From positions 411,827 through 475,826 of the forward strand of contig NZ_JACCBX010000002.1 in assembly GCF_013409995.1 (NCBI RefSeq): DNA of 64,000 nt. Reading direction: 5' to 3'. The notes under the pieces were generated by a model, which was given only the letters and a program-made list of their open reading frames with translations, searched no databases and had not been told where the DNA came from. Every line of letters starts with the position of its first letter. Position 1 is the stretch's first letter. Made by a program: the position numbers and the translations under genes. Source of the DNA: Neobacillus driksii. GTDB taxonomy: Bacteria > Bacillota > Bacilli > Bacillales > Cytobacillaceae. Shown here in pieces: positions 35,062 through 43,930 of this stretch.

Positions 35062-35167
35062 GTTTGGCAGATAACATCCTCTTGACAAGCACAGGCTATT
35101 TCAGGGAAGACTTGTTCGCCCTTTTTTCATTTATTGTTCGACTGTTCAGTTTTAACAGAGCCAAATA

Positions 35168-35202
35168 AAAAAGCAGCTGGATCCTCATCCAGCTGCTTCT
35201 TA
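35168..35202 (+). terminator. Terminator of the licR gene
   Basis: AAGCAGCTGGAT (35171-35182), loop CCTC, ATCCAGCTGCTT (35187-35198), with A-run before and T-rich tail after; usable from both sides. Confidence 0.75.
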
Positions 35203-35320
35203 TATAACTGATAATTAAATTATTCAGAATTCATAGGAGGAGAAATTCCGGCTATTGTTTTTATAGAGGAATCTTAGTAAGCAGATATAAGTGAAATAGG
35301 GCCACTTAATATCAATTCGG

Positions 35321-35640
35321 TTATAAGTTAACTATCGCCTGGGCTTTACTTTCGCCGGCTTTTGGAAATGCAAGCTTATAGGTCTTCTTGAAGAATGGGT
35401 AACTAATGAAGGCGATGACGATGCAGAGTATGCCGCCAGTTTTAATGTTTGTAGAAGGTAGACTATAACCGAAAATCAGGTTTGCCATCCAAGGGGTTAC
35501 GTATGCGCACAGCGCCTCCCCTACAAAAGTTGCACCAAAAAACAGGCCGGTTGCAATACCAACAGCCCTTCCCTTCGGCGCCATGGCTAAAACAGAACCA
35601 TAGCTGGAGTGATGGCTGTTCATTCCGACACACTCGTACT
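35321..35640 (-). pseudogene. 3' fragment of an MFS transporter gene
   Basis: About 100 C-terminal residues remain: SSYGSVLAMAPKGRAVGIAT, GLFFGATFVGEALCAYVTPW, helices to FISYPFFKKTYKLAFP. This is the last third of a 12-helix MFS carrier; no upstream part exists in any frame, and a tRNA-like 3' end lies within 60 bp of the break. I read it as a gene truncated by an integration or deletion event. It may once have been a sugar importer of this locus. Confidence 0.7.
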
Positions 35641-35677
35641 TTTGGGGTGCAGAACAAAATTGGTCAAGGCTTTTTGA

Positions 35678-35711
35678 CGTCCCGAAGAGGATTCGAACCT
35701 CCGATTCGGTC
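35678..35711 (-). other. 3' tRNA fragment (probable attachment-site remnant)
   Basis: On the minus strand GGAGG-TTCGAAT-CCTCT forms a T-arm with the standard seven-base loop. It is followed by TCGGGAC and G, as the 3' acceptor strand and discriminator of a tRNA (an Arg tRNA would fit), but CCA is replaced by TCA. The 5' half is missing: plus-strand positions above 35711 are glycosidase-gene sequence. Such 3' ends are what remains at the far border of elements that integrate into tRNA genes. Confidence 0.6.
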
Positions 35712-35721
35712 TTTATTTATA

Positions 35722-37206
35722 TCACCACATAAATGTTTTCTTGATTTCAAGCGGTACTTGCAGTTCTCCATAAATTTTTGCTTCGCCAGGAATTGTTGAT
35801 TGATTATTTCTGTTTTCTATCACACATACCCAATCCTGCTCATTTCCACGTGTTGGTGTTATTACTTTTAATACACTTAACTCTCCATCTCGTTGTAGTG
35901 CTTCAAAACTAATTGCTTTATCAGTTATAACATTCTCTTGTGTATAACATTCTCCATCTCTGGGATTAAACCACCAAATTTGCAACTGATCTATTTCCAA
36001 TCTACTTAAATCTACGGTTTCTTCTCCGCCTGATGGGAAGTATAAGCAAGCGAATTTTCCTTCCTTTTCTATACATGCCTGAATGTGTTCATCTGTAACA
36101 TCTTGTAACTTATCATTCTGTTCAATTAGTAAATCCTGACCCGGAAGACACTGACTTAAATCTCTAGATTCCAAAAAATCACGCAAGATTTTCATTTGCC
36201 ATGCTCCAGGCTGGTCTAAAGCTTCAAACCAAGAATATCTTCTGAAGTTGTCTCTTTCCTTTTCTGAAATCATCCAACACACAGATGGATGCCCATATGT
36301 ATGACCAAAGGATCCTGCAAACAAACTCCAATAGGCACGTTTCCTCACCATCCATCCTCCATGAAAATCAGAACCAATTGGCCAAGTTGTTGGCATTTGC
36401 TCATAAGCAGGTTCTCCATCAAAAACAGGCATTCGATTTTTTCTATTATAATCATTTTTCACTAGTTCATAATTTTTTGGTGTTAACCCATGTCCGGATT
36501 GAATCATGATAAACGATATCCAAGCTTCCTCATCACTCCAATATGACATCGTTGAACATTCCCCGGTCTCCGCTTCATGGCATGCATGATAAGTCATTAA
36601 AAGCTTTTGCCAGTTAGGATCTTTTTCATTATGTTTCATATCCTTTTGGAGAACCCCTTTTGCAATACCTTCAGCCATTTTCCGCCAAACATCTCTGTAA
36701 TCTACTCCTAGATGAATAGGCTGCCTGTCACCACCTAGACACCAAATGATATTTGTTCTGTCTTTATAGCGGTTGCCAATCCATTTTCCATATTGAAAAG
36801 CATTTTCTTTTGTAACAATTTTCTTTGAAAACTCCCCCATCCAGTTATCACCTACTACGAGTTCTCCCCATACTGGCAGTAATAGTACGTAAAATCCATA
36901 TTCTTCTGCTTTATCGATTATCCAGTCTAAATACTGAAAATATTTTTCATTAGGAGTGCTCAAATTATCATTTAATAAAGCCTTATCTCCAGCTGGATTT
37001 CTCATTTCTCTATCTTGCTCCGGATCCAATGCAACAATTTGAAGTACGGTAAACCCTTGTGATTTTCTTTTTTGCATCAAGTATTCTGCATCGTCCCATT
37101 TTAATCTTTGAGCAATCGTCCAATCAGTATCTGCCAGCCAGATAAATGGTGTGCCATCCTGATGTGTAAAATATCTTCTATTCTCTGAGATTTTTAACCT
37201 TTCCAC
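35722..37206 (-). CDS. GH140-type (DUF4038) glycoside hydrolase, likely apiosidase
   Basis: About 494 residues; start most likely GTG 37204-37206, six bases after AAGGAGG, because the ATG two codons earlier touches the ribosome binding site. The N-terminal apiosidase-like TIM barrel is seen in RRYFTHQDGTPFIWLADTDW, NPAGDKALLNDNLSTPNEKYF, NRYKDRTNIIWCLGGDRQPI and MPVFDGEPAYEQMP. A C-terminal collagen-binding-like beta domain follows (LQIWWFNPRDGECYTQEN). GH140 enzymes release D-apiose from plant glycans. No signal peptide, so substrates must be small and imported. It heads away from the apiose genes but is co-oriented with them. Confidence 0.85.
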   Translation of the reverse strand: MERLKISENRRYFTHQDGTPFIWLADTDWTIAQRLKWDDAEYLMQKRKSQGFTVLQIVALDPEQDREMRNPAGDKALLNDNLSTPNEKYFQYLDWIIDKAEEYGFYVLLLPVWGELVVGDNWMGEFSKKIVTKENAFQYGKWIGNRYKDRTNIIWCLGGDRQPIHLGVDYRDVWRKMAEGIAKGVLQKDMKHNEKDPNWQKLLMTYHACHEAETGECSTMSYWSDEEAWISFIMIQSGHGLTPKNYELVKNDYNRKNRMPVFDGEPAYEQMPTTWPIGSDFHGGWMVRKRAYWSLFAGSFGHTYGHPSVCWMISEKERDNFRRYSWFEALDQPGAWQMKILRDFLESRDLSQCLPGQDLLIEQNDKLQDVTDEHIQACIEKEGKFACLYFPSGGEETVDLSRLEIDQLQIWWFNPRDGECYTQENVITDKAISFEALQRDGELSVLKVITPTRGNEQDWVCVIENRNNQSTIPGEAKIYGELQVPLEIKKTFMW

Positions 37207-37226
37207 TTTCATCCTCCTTATAAAAA

Positions 37227-37262
37227 ATTTAGTTAGTTCAGATATTACTTTAGTGATTAGTT
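37227..37262. promoter_or_regulatory. TTTAGT-type half-sites upstream of the GH140 gene
   Basis: TTAGT recurs at 37229, 37250 and 37258 within the 84-bp gap before the GH140 gene. The same half-sites form palindromes in the promoter shared by the LacI-type gene and the apiose isomerase gene (42079-42210). They probably bind the same repressor. Confidence 0.35.
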
Positions 37263-37290
37263 GGTTAACCTACACAAAAAACAGTTCTGT

Positions 37291-38781
37291 TTAACATACC
37301 AAAACACTATTTACTGATTGCCTCCAACCTTGATAATACTTGTCTCTTACATCATTTGTTATCAAAGGCTGGTACAATTCATTTTCTTGATTAAGATCGT
37401 ATATTTCATCTGTTGTTTTCCATATTCCGATCCCAAGACCAGCTAAATAAATAGAGCCCATTGATGATAATTCTACTATTTTGGAAGCAATAACATCTAT
37501 ATCCAACATGTCTGCCTGGTATTGCATTAGGAAGCGATTACTTGTAGCTCCTCCATCCACTCTAACAATCTTGATGCGAATATTTGATTCTGATTGCATG
37601 AGTTCGATTACATCTTTAACCTGGTAAGCAATACTTTCCAGTGCAGCTCGGACAATGTGCCGTTTTCCTGTACTTCGGCTCATTCCCATAATGGCAGCAC
37701 GTGAATAGGGTTTCCAATAAGGAGCTCCCAATCCGACAAAAGCAGGAACGAGGTAGACACCCTCATTATTCGAAAGGGAACTAGCCAAAAGCTCAGCTTC
37801 GCCAATGTTATCTATTAATTCCAGTTGATCCTTCAACCATTTAATTGTATCACCGGTACTATTAATAATTCCTTCCAAAGCAAAGCTTACCTTCCCACTT
37901 AATCCCCATGCAATAGAAGTGACCAAACCATTCGTGCCCTCTACCATTTCCCCTGTTTGCATTAGCACAGAAGTACCAGTTCCATAGGTTGCCTTTGCCA
38001 TCCCTGGTTCAAAACATTTCTGTCCAAATAATGCACCCTGTGAATCCCCGATTACACCAGAGATAGGAAGTTTGCTAAAGGGAAGAGTTGGGTCTTCTGT
38101 CACACCATAGATTGCATTTGAATCTCTCACTCTAGGAAGCATCTCTTTAGGAATATCAAATAACTCTATTAACTCATCATCCCACTGAAGGGTATGGATA
38201 TTAAATAGAAGAGTCCTGCTTGCATTCGTGAAGTCTGTTGCATGAACCTTTCCACCTGTTAATTTCCAAATCAGCCAGCTATCAATCGTACCTAATAAGA
38301 GCTTTCCTTGTTTTGCTCTATCTTTGACACCATTGACATGATCCATCATCCATTTTACCTTGGATGCAGAAAAATATGGATCTACCTTTAACCCGGTTTT
38401 GGTTTGAATCATCGTTTCATAGCCTTGTTTTTTCAGCTCCTCACAACTATCAGATGTTCTCCGACATTGCCAAACGATGGCATTATAAACCGGATTTCCA
38501 GTTTCTTTATCCCAAACCACTACCGTTTCTCTTTGATTCGTAATCGCTAAAACAGCCAACTCGTTTTCTGGAATGGCAGTTGTTTGAACCATATCCTTGA
38601 AAAGGGTTTTAACATTTTCATAGATTTCAACAGGGTCATGCTCCACCCATCCTGTTTTCGGATAGTATTGCGTATGACTCATCGAACATTTATGAATGAT
38701 TTGCCCTTTTGAATTAACAAGCAATGCTTTTGTTCCAGACGTGCTTTGATCGATAGAGAGGATGTATTTCTCTTTTTTCAT
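37291..38781 (-). CDS. aplK: FGGY-family kinase, probable D-apulose kinase
   Basis: About 496 residues from ATG 38779-38781. FGGY signatures: ILSIDQSTSGTKALLVN (phosphate 1), catalytic-region VVWQCRRTSDSCEEL-like IVWQCRRTSDSC, and KIVRVDGGATSNRFLMQYQADMLD in two pieces. It looks much like glycerol kinase. However, it sits directly behind the split transketolase and a fucose-isomerase-like gene, the known set for D-apiose (isomerase, apulose kinase, apulose-4-phosphate transketolase), so D-apulose is the expected substrate. Glycerol or another ketose cannot be excluded by sequence alone. Confidence 0.8.
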   Translation of the reverse strand: MKKEKYILSIDQSTSGTKALLVNSKGQIIHKCSMSHTQYYPKTGWVEHDPVEIYENVKTLFKDMVQTTAIPENELAVLAITNQRETVVVWDKETGNPVYNAIVWQCRRTSDSCEELKKQGYETMIQTKTGLKVDPYFSASKVKWMMDHVNGVKDRAKQGKLLLGTIDSWLIWKLTGGKVHATDFTNASRTLLFNIHTLQWDDELIELFDIPKEMLPRVRDSNAIYGVTEDPTLPFSKLPISGVIGDSQGALFGQKCFEPGMAKATYGTGTSVLMQTGEMVEGTNGLVTSIAWGLSGKVSFALEGIINSTGDTIKWLKDQLELIDNIGEAELLASSLSNNEGVYLVPAFVGLGAPYWKPYSRAAIMGMSRSTGKRHIVRAALESIAYQVKDVIELMQSESNIRIKIVRVDGGATSNRFLMQYQADMLDIDVIASKIVELSSMGSIYLAGLGIGIWKTTDEIYDLNQENELYQPLITNDVRDKYYQGWRQSVNSVLVC

Positions 38782-38788
38782 AGACACC

Positions 38789-39757
38789 TCATCGACCTCC
38801 GACCATTTGAATGGCAATCTTCCTGACATTGTCTATACTCAATCCGTAATATTCAAATACTTCGGCGGTTTTTCCTGCAATAGCTGGTTCGTCCGGTAAA
38901 CCAAGAATCCTGACTGGCACCGGATTGCTTTGGGATACCACTTCCGCCACCGCCGAACCTAAGCCTCCATAAATGCTATGCTCCTCTATTGTGATAATTC
39001 TTCCTGTTTCCTCTGCTGCTTTTAGGATGGATTCTTTATCCAACGGTTTAATCGTATGCATATTAATGACTCTGCAGTCAATACCTTCCTGTTGTAGGGC
39101 TACTGCGGAATCCAAGGCAATTCTAACTGTCTCACCTGATGCAATAATAGTAATATCCGTACCCTCTTTCATGGTGACTGCTTTACCAATGTGAAACTCA
39201 TAGTTTTCTGATGCATAGGAATCTTCTACTGGATTGCGGCCAATACGTAGATATACTGGTCGATCATACTCTACTAATGCCTCAATCATTTTTTTCGCCT
39301 CATGTCGGTCTGCCGGCATCATGACATCCAAACCAGGAATCGCACGGGTCACCGCAAGATCCTGCAATGAATGGTGCGACATACCTAATGCACCGTAACT
39401 AACGCCGCCGCTTATTCCGATTAACTTAACATTGGTATTAGAATATGCTACATCCACTTTGATTTGTTCAATACTTCTCATACTTAAAAAACAAGCTGGT
39501 GATGCCACAAATGGTTTTTTACCAGATGCCGCCAAGCCTGAAGCAACTCCGACTAGATTTTGTTCTGCAATTCCGACCTCGACAATTTGACTAGGTAATT
39601 GCTTACCAAATTCCACAAGCGAAGCTGATCCTCTTGAATCACTGGTTACTACTAAAATATCTTTATTTTCTTTAGCTAATTCTAATAAAACCTCACTGAT
39701 AGCTTGACGATTGGCGATTTTATTTCCTTTTGCACTTTTTAGCATTGCATTAGTCAT
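38789..39757 (-). CDS. aptB: Transketolase C-terminal subunit, probable apulose-4-phosphate transketolase B
   Basis: 322 residues: pyrimidine-binding and C-terminal domains of a split transketolase. NKIANRQAISEVLLELAKEN, the activating Glu in IVEVGIAEQNLVGVASGLAA, and the phosphate-recognition stretch MSHHSLQDLAVTRAIPGLDV are present, followed by the C-terminal ITIEEHSIYGGLGSAVAEV. Its ATG overlaps the stop of the N-subunit by 4 bp. Expected reaction in apiose catabolism: transfer of the two-carbon unit of apulose 4-phosphate, giving dihydroxyacetone phosphate. Confidence 0.85.
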   Translation of the reverse strand: MTNAMLKSAKGNKIANRQAISEVLLELAKENKDILVVTSDSRGSASLVEFGKQLPSQIVEVGIAEQNLVGVASGLAASGKKPFVASPACFLSMRSIEQIKVDVAYSNTNVKLIGISGGVSYGALGMSHHSLQDLAVTRAIPGLDVMMPADRHEAKKMIEALVEYDRPVYLRIGRNPVEDSYASENYEFHIGKAVTMKEGTDITIIASGETVRIALDSAVALQQEGIDCRVINMHTIKPLDKESILKAAEETGRIITIEEHSIYGGLGSAVAEVVSQSNPVPVRILGLPDEPAIAGKTAEVFEYYGLSIDNVRKIAIQMVGGR

Positions 39758-40584
39758 TGTTGCACCTCCAATTGCTTTGAGAGTTCTTCCATTGCTAATT
39801 GATATTCCTCTTTACTTGGTACATGATGATGCCATTTTGCAACATTTTCTGCAAATGAGATTCCCTTGCCTTTGACTGTATTGGCGACAATGAGAGTTGG
39901 TTTTCCAGCAACATTTGGCGTGTTCTCTAGAACAGTAACCAATTGTTCGATATCATTACCATCTACCTCAACCACTTCCCAGCCAAAAGCACTCCATTTA
40001 GCGCCAAATGGTTCAAGGGACATAACATCTTCAGTGGTTCCTGTGATTTGCAATCCATTCCGGTCAATGATCGCAACTAAATTGTCGAGCTTGTAATGTG
40101 CAGCGGCCATAGCCCCTTCCCAAACTGAGCCTTCTGCCTGCTCACCGTCTCCCATTAACGTATATACCCGATACGATTTCCCATCCATTTTAGCAGCCAA
40201 GGCCATACCTACTGAAATTGGCAAACCATGTCCTAACGCACCTGTATTCATTTCAACACCTGGTACTTTATTGTTCGGGTGACCAATTAATCTTGTATTA
40301 AATTGAGAAAATGTTTTTAATTCTTCTTTTGGAAAGAATCCTTTATCTGCTAAAATCGCCCAGTATGACTCCACCGCATGTCCTTTACTCTGTACATAAC
40401 GGTCACGGTCTTCCCATTTCGGATTGTTTGGATCGGCATTCATAATATGATAGTAAAGAACCGTTAAGATATCCGTATTGGATAAGGAACCGCCTGTGTG
40501 GCCCGTACCTGCTTCATAAATCATGGTTAGAAGTTCCATACGAATTTCGGTTGCTTTTCGTTTTAGAAACTCAATCTTGTTCAT
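39754..40584 (-). CDS. aptA: Transketolase N-terminal (TPP) subunit, probable apulose-4-phosphate transketolase A
   Basis: 276 residues with the TPP motif GDGEQAEGSVWEGAMAAAHY ... DRNGLQITG and the substrate-side His in GHTGGSLS, KGHAVESYW and GALGHGLPISVGMALA. Split transketolases of this size work with a C-terminal subunit, encoded here by the overlapping downstream gene. Position between the isomerase and kinase genes supports the apiose assignment. Confidence 0.85.
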   Translation of the reverse strand: MNKIEFLKRKATEIRMELLTMIYEAGTGHTGGSLSNTDILTVLYYHIMNADPNNPKWEDRDRYVQSKGHAVESYWAILADKGFFPKEELKTFSQFNTRLIGHPNNKVPGVEMNTGALGHGLPISVGMALAAKMDGKSYRVYTLMGDGEQAEGSVWEGAMAAAHYKLDNLVAIIDRNGLQITGTTEDVMSLEPFGAKWSAFGWEVVEVDGNDIEQLVTVLENTPNVAGKPTLIVANTVKGKGISFAENVAKWHHHVPSKEEYQLAMEELSKQLEVQQ

Positions 40585-40602
40585 CCTTGTTAACCCCCTA
40601 CT

Positions 40603-42039
40603 TTATTTATTAAGGTCGCTGCCGCGAAGCCATGCTCTAATTTCACTTTCAGTTGGATCTACCGGATCAGGCTTCAAACCAGGAATATATTCGCATGCTT
40701 CAAATAGAGCCGGAATAACGTCAGCATGGACACCTACTGAATGGTGAATGTAAGGACCTTTTACCAACTTTTCTTCCCATAATGGCCAATCGTTCACTTC
40801 CACCCAAACATAGGAACCTCTTGTGAACGGACCTTGAATTCCTTTTGCTTTTCCAAGGAAGATAGAATATTCGCCATGGTCTCCGTCAAAACGAGCAAGT
40901 GTCATTGCTCCACCCTTAATTTCTCCTTCATGCGTTCCTGGAGAATGATCTTCAAATAGGAAGTGCTTGTTTAACTTTGGTTTTTCTTCGACGCTTAACG
41001 AAACAGGGAAGTTACCACAGTGGAATAACAATTCGCCATTTGGATTTTCAGGGTGACGTACAGTAATATCTGCAAAGAACGTTGGTTTCGTATTTAACGT
41101 AGCTGCTTGAACCATAATTGAGGTAATCGCTCCATGGATATCGGTTTCACACGTTACTGGAATTTGTTCGTCTGTAAGTATTGCATTTGCCAGACATGGC
41201 ATAATGCCAATAATGTCTTGTAAAGTCGACCAGCATTGAATAGCAATCGCTGTACTTCTTGTATCTGTAGCCAGTTGCTTCATAGCAACTTTTAACGAAG
41301 CAATTCTCCGAACATCTTGTTCTGTCACACTGCTCCAATCGAGCTTTTCCTTGATATAGCCAATTGCTTCATCTAGTTCAGGGCTATCTGTCTTTTCAAT
41401 TTTTAATGTTACTTTTTTCAATTCATCAAGTGTGATTGGATGAATTTGAATGCCAAAAGTCTCTAACAATTCTCCTTCATTGCAGATTACCGACCAGAAA
41501 TCAGATGGTCTTGTTGAGATTTGTAAGATTCGTAGATTCGTAAAATGCTTAACAACATTAGCAGCAGCAATGAAATTCTTAAATCCTCTTTCAAAAACAG
41601 GGCTATCAACGGTGCAGTTCGTGATGTATGTAAACTTAACATTAAATCTTCTTAGAACTTTACCTGTTGCAAAAAGACCACATTGAGTATCACGAAGGCG
41701 CATCCCATCTTCTAATGGTGCTTCATCTCTTGGTCCCCAGAGTAAAACTGGTTTACCAATGGCTTTAGCTACACGTGCAACAATGTCTTCTGTCCCAAAG
41801 TTACAATGAGGGAAAAATACAGCATCTACTTCGGCATCTCTAAATTTTTTTATAATAGCTGATTCTTCAGAGCGGCTGTATAACAGCCCTTCTTCATTGA
41901 TTCCTTCTAAATCAACAATTTCCATTTCTAGTCCAAAGCTTTCAATTTTTTCTTTGATTAAATTTTTAAATTTCAAAGCATCTTCTTTACTAAACACAAA
42001 TCTCCGAGTTGGAGCAAATCCAAGTTTAATTTTTTCCAT
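40603..42039 (-). CDS. apsI: L-fucose-isomerase-like enzyme, probable D-apiose isomerase
   Basis: About 478 residues from ATG 42037-42039 (GGAGGG seven bases upstream). Fucose/arabinose-isomerase fold: LGFAPTRRFVFSKEDALKFK, DAVFFPHCNFGTEDIVARVA, GKPVLLWGPRDEAPLEDGMR, then a metal-site region with CETDIHGAITSIMVQAA and HCGNFPVSLS and the C-terminal HHSVGVHADVIPALFEAC. In described D-apiose pathways such an isomerase makes D-apulose and is encoded with the kinase and split transketolase that follow here. First gene of the apiose operon; operator-like palindromes lie upstream. Confidence 0.82.
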   Translation of the reverse strand: MEKIKLGFAPTRRFVFSKEDALKFKNLIKEKIESFGLEMEIVDLEGINEEGLLYSRSEESAIIKKFRDAEVDAVFFPHCNFGTEDIVARVAKAIGKPVLLWGPRDEAPLEDGMRLRDTQCGLFATGKVLRRFNVKFTYITNCTVDSPVFERGFKNFIAAANVVKHFTNLRILQISTRPSDFWSVICNEGELLETFGIQIHPITLDELKKVTLKIEKTDSPELDEAIGYIKEKLDWSSVTEQDVRRIASLKVAMKQLATDTRSTAIAIQCWSTLQDIIGIMPCLANAILTDEQIPVTCETDIHGAITSIMVQAATLNTKPTFFADITVRHPENPNGELLFHCGNFPVSLSVEEKPKLNKHFLFEDHSPGTHEGEIKGGAMTLARFDGDHGEYSIFLGKAKGIQGPFTRGSYVWVEVNDWPLWEEKLVKGPYIHHSVGVHADVIPALFEACEYIPGLKPDPVDPTESEIRAWLRGSDLNK

Positions 42040-42078
42040 TTCTATTCCCTCCATATATAAACACTTTTAAGCAAAAAG

Positions 42079-42091
42079 ACTAAACTTTAGT
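42079..42091. promoter_or_regulatory. ACTAAA-C-TTTAGT palindrome (LacI-type operator candidate 1)
   Basis: Perfect 6-1-6 palindrome 40 bp upstream of the apiose isomerase start. Confidence 0.5.
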
Positions 42092-42117
42092 TCGTTTACC
42101 TAAAATATCTTTGATGC

Positions 42118-42135
42118 AACTAAAATAATTTAGTT
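42118..42135. promoter_or_regulatory. AACTAAA-ATAA-TTTAGTT palindrome (operator candidate 2)
   Basis: Perfect 7-4-7 palindrome sharing the ACTAAA/TTTAGT half-sites with 42079-42091. A third, inverted arrangement TTTAGT-N8-ACTAAA lies at 42191-42210. Together they crowd the 320-bp divergent region between the apiose operon and its LacI-type gene. Confidence 0.5.
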
Positions 42136-42360
42136 ATTGATAAAATACTAACAATTTTTTATTTACAAGTCAATGAATTTTATAAATAAATTTAGTAAAA
42201 TTAAACTAAACTATTAAATAATTACCTGAAAACCTATTAGTCTAGGAAAAGTAATACCATTTAATTACTAAACAAAATCTAAAAAAGTAACTAAACCAAA
42301 AGATAATATGTTATAATTCGTTTATATATGATATGTAATTTTAGGAAGGTGCATGGTTTT

Positions 42361-43401
42361 ATGAAGATAGATGAAATTGCTAAATTGGCTAATGTTTCAA
42401 AATCAGCGGTCTCTTTAGCACTAAACGGGAAAAATGGAGTTAGTCAGAAGACTCGTGAAAAAATATTAAAAATCGCCGAGGAACACGGTTACATTCCTCG
42501 GCCTATTATCAAAGCAGAACAGTATTTTCAAACCAATACAAAAATATTGAGACTGGTCGCCGTCACAAATGCTGGTATTGTATCAGATGAATTTGAATCT
42601 CTTCCTTTTTTTATGGAGTTAATTAAATATATTGATACTCAAACAGGTTCTAGTGGTTATTCCTTAATGGTTTCATCTATAAATATTGAGTATCTGCAAG
42701 AGGAAATAACGAGACTTGAAAATGAACAAAAATCTGCAGGAATATTGTTATTGGGTACCAATTTAACACCGGAGCAAATTAAAATGATAGCCGACATACA
42801 ACTGAATTTAGTTGTATTGGATACTTGTTATGAAACGTTAGATGCAAACTTTGTAGTGATGAACAATGTCTTTGGAGCTTATCAAGCTGGACAATATCTA
42901 ATGGATTTAGGGCATAGAGAGATTGGGTATGTTGAGTCAAATATCAGAATGTATAACTTTGATATGCGGAAAAAAGGATTTATCCAGGCACTAACAGAAA
43001 GGAATTTGAGGATAGATGAAAACAATTATTTTTCCATATCACCAACAACCATTTCACCCCAAGAGGCTTTTACAGAAAAGATCAAAAATAGTTTAGACAA
43101 TCTGCCAACAGCTTTATTTTGTGAAACGGATTATATGGCGATTAGCGTAATCAAATCCTTAACTGAATTGGGGATTAAAGTTCCAGGTCAAATTTCAATA
43201 ATTGGATTTGATAACATTTTTGAATCAAGGGTAGTTACTCCTGAGTTGACTACCATCCATGTGAAAAAGGATAAGATTGCATTACTAGCTGTTGAAAAAC
43301 TAATCAGACTGATTGAGAACAACGATACAGATAAAATAAAATTGCTTGTTGATACCGAAATCATTGAAAGAAATTCTTGTGCGGTAAATAGAGAAAAATG
43401 A
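42361..43401 (+). CDS. LacI-family regulator of the apiose module
   Basis: 346 residues from ATG 42361 (AGGAAGGT upstream). LacI HTH MKIDEIAKLANVSKSAVSLA, hinge YIPRPIIKAEQYFQTN, then a periplasmic-binding-protein-like sensor with DTCYETLDANFVVMNNVFGA, GHREIGYVES and TALFCETDYMAISVIKSL, and the common end IPGQISIIGFDN-like VPGQISIIGFDNIFESRVVT. Divergent from the apiose operon, with several shared-half-site palindromes between. Effector likely apiose or a pathway intermediate. Confidence 0.9.
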   Translation: MKIDEIAKLANVSKSAVSLALNGKNGVSQKTREKILKIAEEHGYIPRPIIKAEQYFQTNTKILRLVAVTNAGIVSDEFESLPFFMELIKYIDTQTGSSGYSLMVSSINIEYLQEEITRLENEQKSAGILLLGTNLTPEQIKMIADIQLNLVVLDTCYETLDANFVVMNNVFGAYQAGQYLMDLGHREIGYVESNIRMYNFDMRKKGFIQALTERNLRIDENNYFSISPTTISPQEAFTEKIKNSLDNLPTALFCETDYMAISVIKSLTELGIKVPGQISIIGFDNIFESRVVTPELTTIHVKKDKIALLAVEKLIRLIENNDTDKIKLLVDTEIIERNSCAVNREK

Positions 43402-43415
43402 ATTAAATATCAATC

Positions 43416-43452
43416 AAAAAAGGAGTAGCATGTTCAATTGCTATTCTTTTTT
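43416..43452 (+). terminator. Terminator of the LacI-type gene
   Basis: GGAGTAGCA (43422-43430) pairs with TGCTATTC (43439-43446) with G-U pairs, A-run before and T6 after. Confidence 0.65.
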
Positions 43453-43583
43453 AATTTTTGCTATTTCCCAATTTATTAAAAGGCAGTCTATTTCCAGTTA
43501 GTAAGTATTGTTGTAAGGAATTCCCATTTGGTAATGAACTTTCTTTATCGAAACTTCTTCCAACATGACAAACTAAAAAGATG

Positions 43584-43634
43584 ATAAAAAAACAGCCCGG
43601 AGGAAAATTAACAATTATCACCAGGCTGTTTTAT
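43584..43634. terminator. Terminator of the glycoside operon (bidirectional)
   Basis: AACAGCCCGG (43591-43600) pairs with CCAGGCTGTT (43621-43630) with one mismatch; A-run to the left, TTTATT to the right. Confidence 0.65.
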
Positions 43635-43640
43635 TAATTT

Positions 43641-43862
43641 TCAACAAATATCGTTCTTATTGTTCATCTGAAAGTGGAACATTATTATCAATAACAAAGT
43701 CGTCTTCCTCCTCGTACTCCACTCGATCCACATAAGATGGAGAAGGCTCGTATAGTGGATGCGGGCATGAGAACGAGCCGGCATACATACTAGATTAACA
43801 CTGATACAGTTGGTGAACCCAATTCCTTCCGAGAAACGATCAATGTTCGGGGTATTCATTTT
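43641..43862 (-). pseudogene. Sulfatase gene relic
   Basis: The minus strand encodes NTPNIDRFSEGIGFTNCIS and VNLVCMPARSHARI, a clear sulfatase stretch with the C-x-P-x-R formylglycine motif, but both flanks are wrong: the N-terminal metal-binding part and the LLTG that should follow are missing. In the next frame an unrelated-position segment reads PHPLYEPSPSYVDRVEYEEE, ending at a stop. I interpret it as a sulfatase gene reduced by internal deletions and frameshift, last in the glycoside operon. No intact sulfatase is in the window. Confidence 0.65.
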
Positions 43863-43930
43863 TCCTTTGCCATGAAAACTGACATAGTCGATCCGAAGTT
43901 GAACATGAAATTTATAAGAGTCGCCGGCTT

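Noticed and set aside
35678..35754. Complete tRNA gene
   Set aside because: Only the T-arm and 3' acceptor strand are there; no D-arm or anticodon arm can be folded from the adjoining sequence.
35482..35799. 105-codon plus-strand frame
   Set aside because: Antisense to the MFS fragment, tRNA remnant and GH140 gene; no start signal.
41147..41338. Cys-rich minus-strand frame inside the apiose isomerase gene
   Set aside because: Alternate frame of a well-supported gene.
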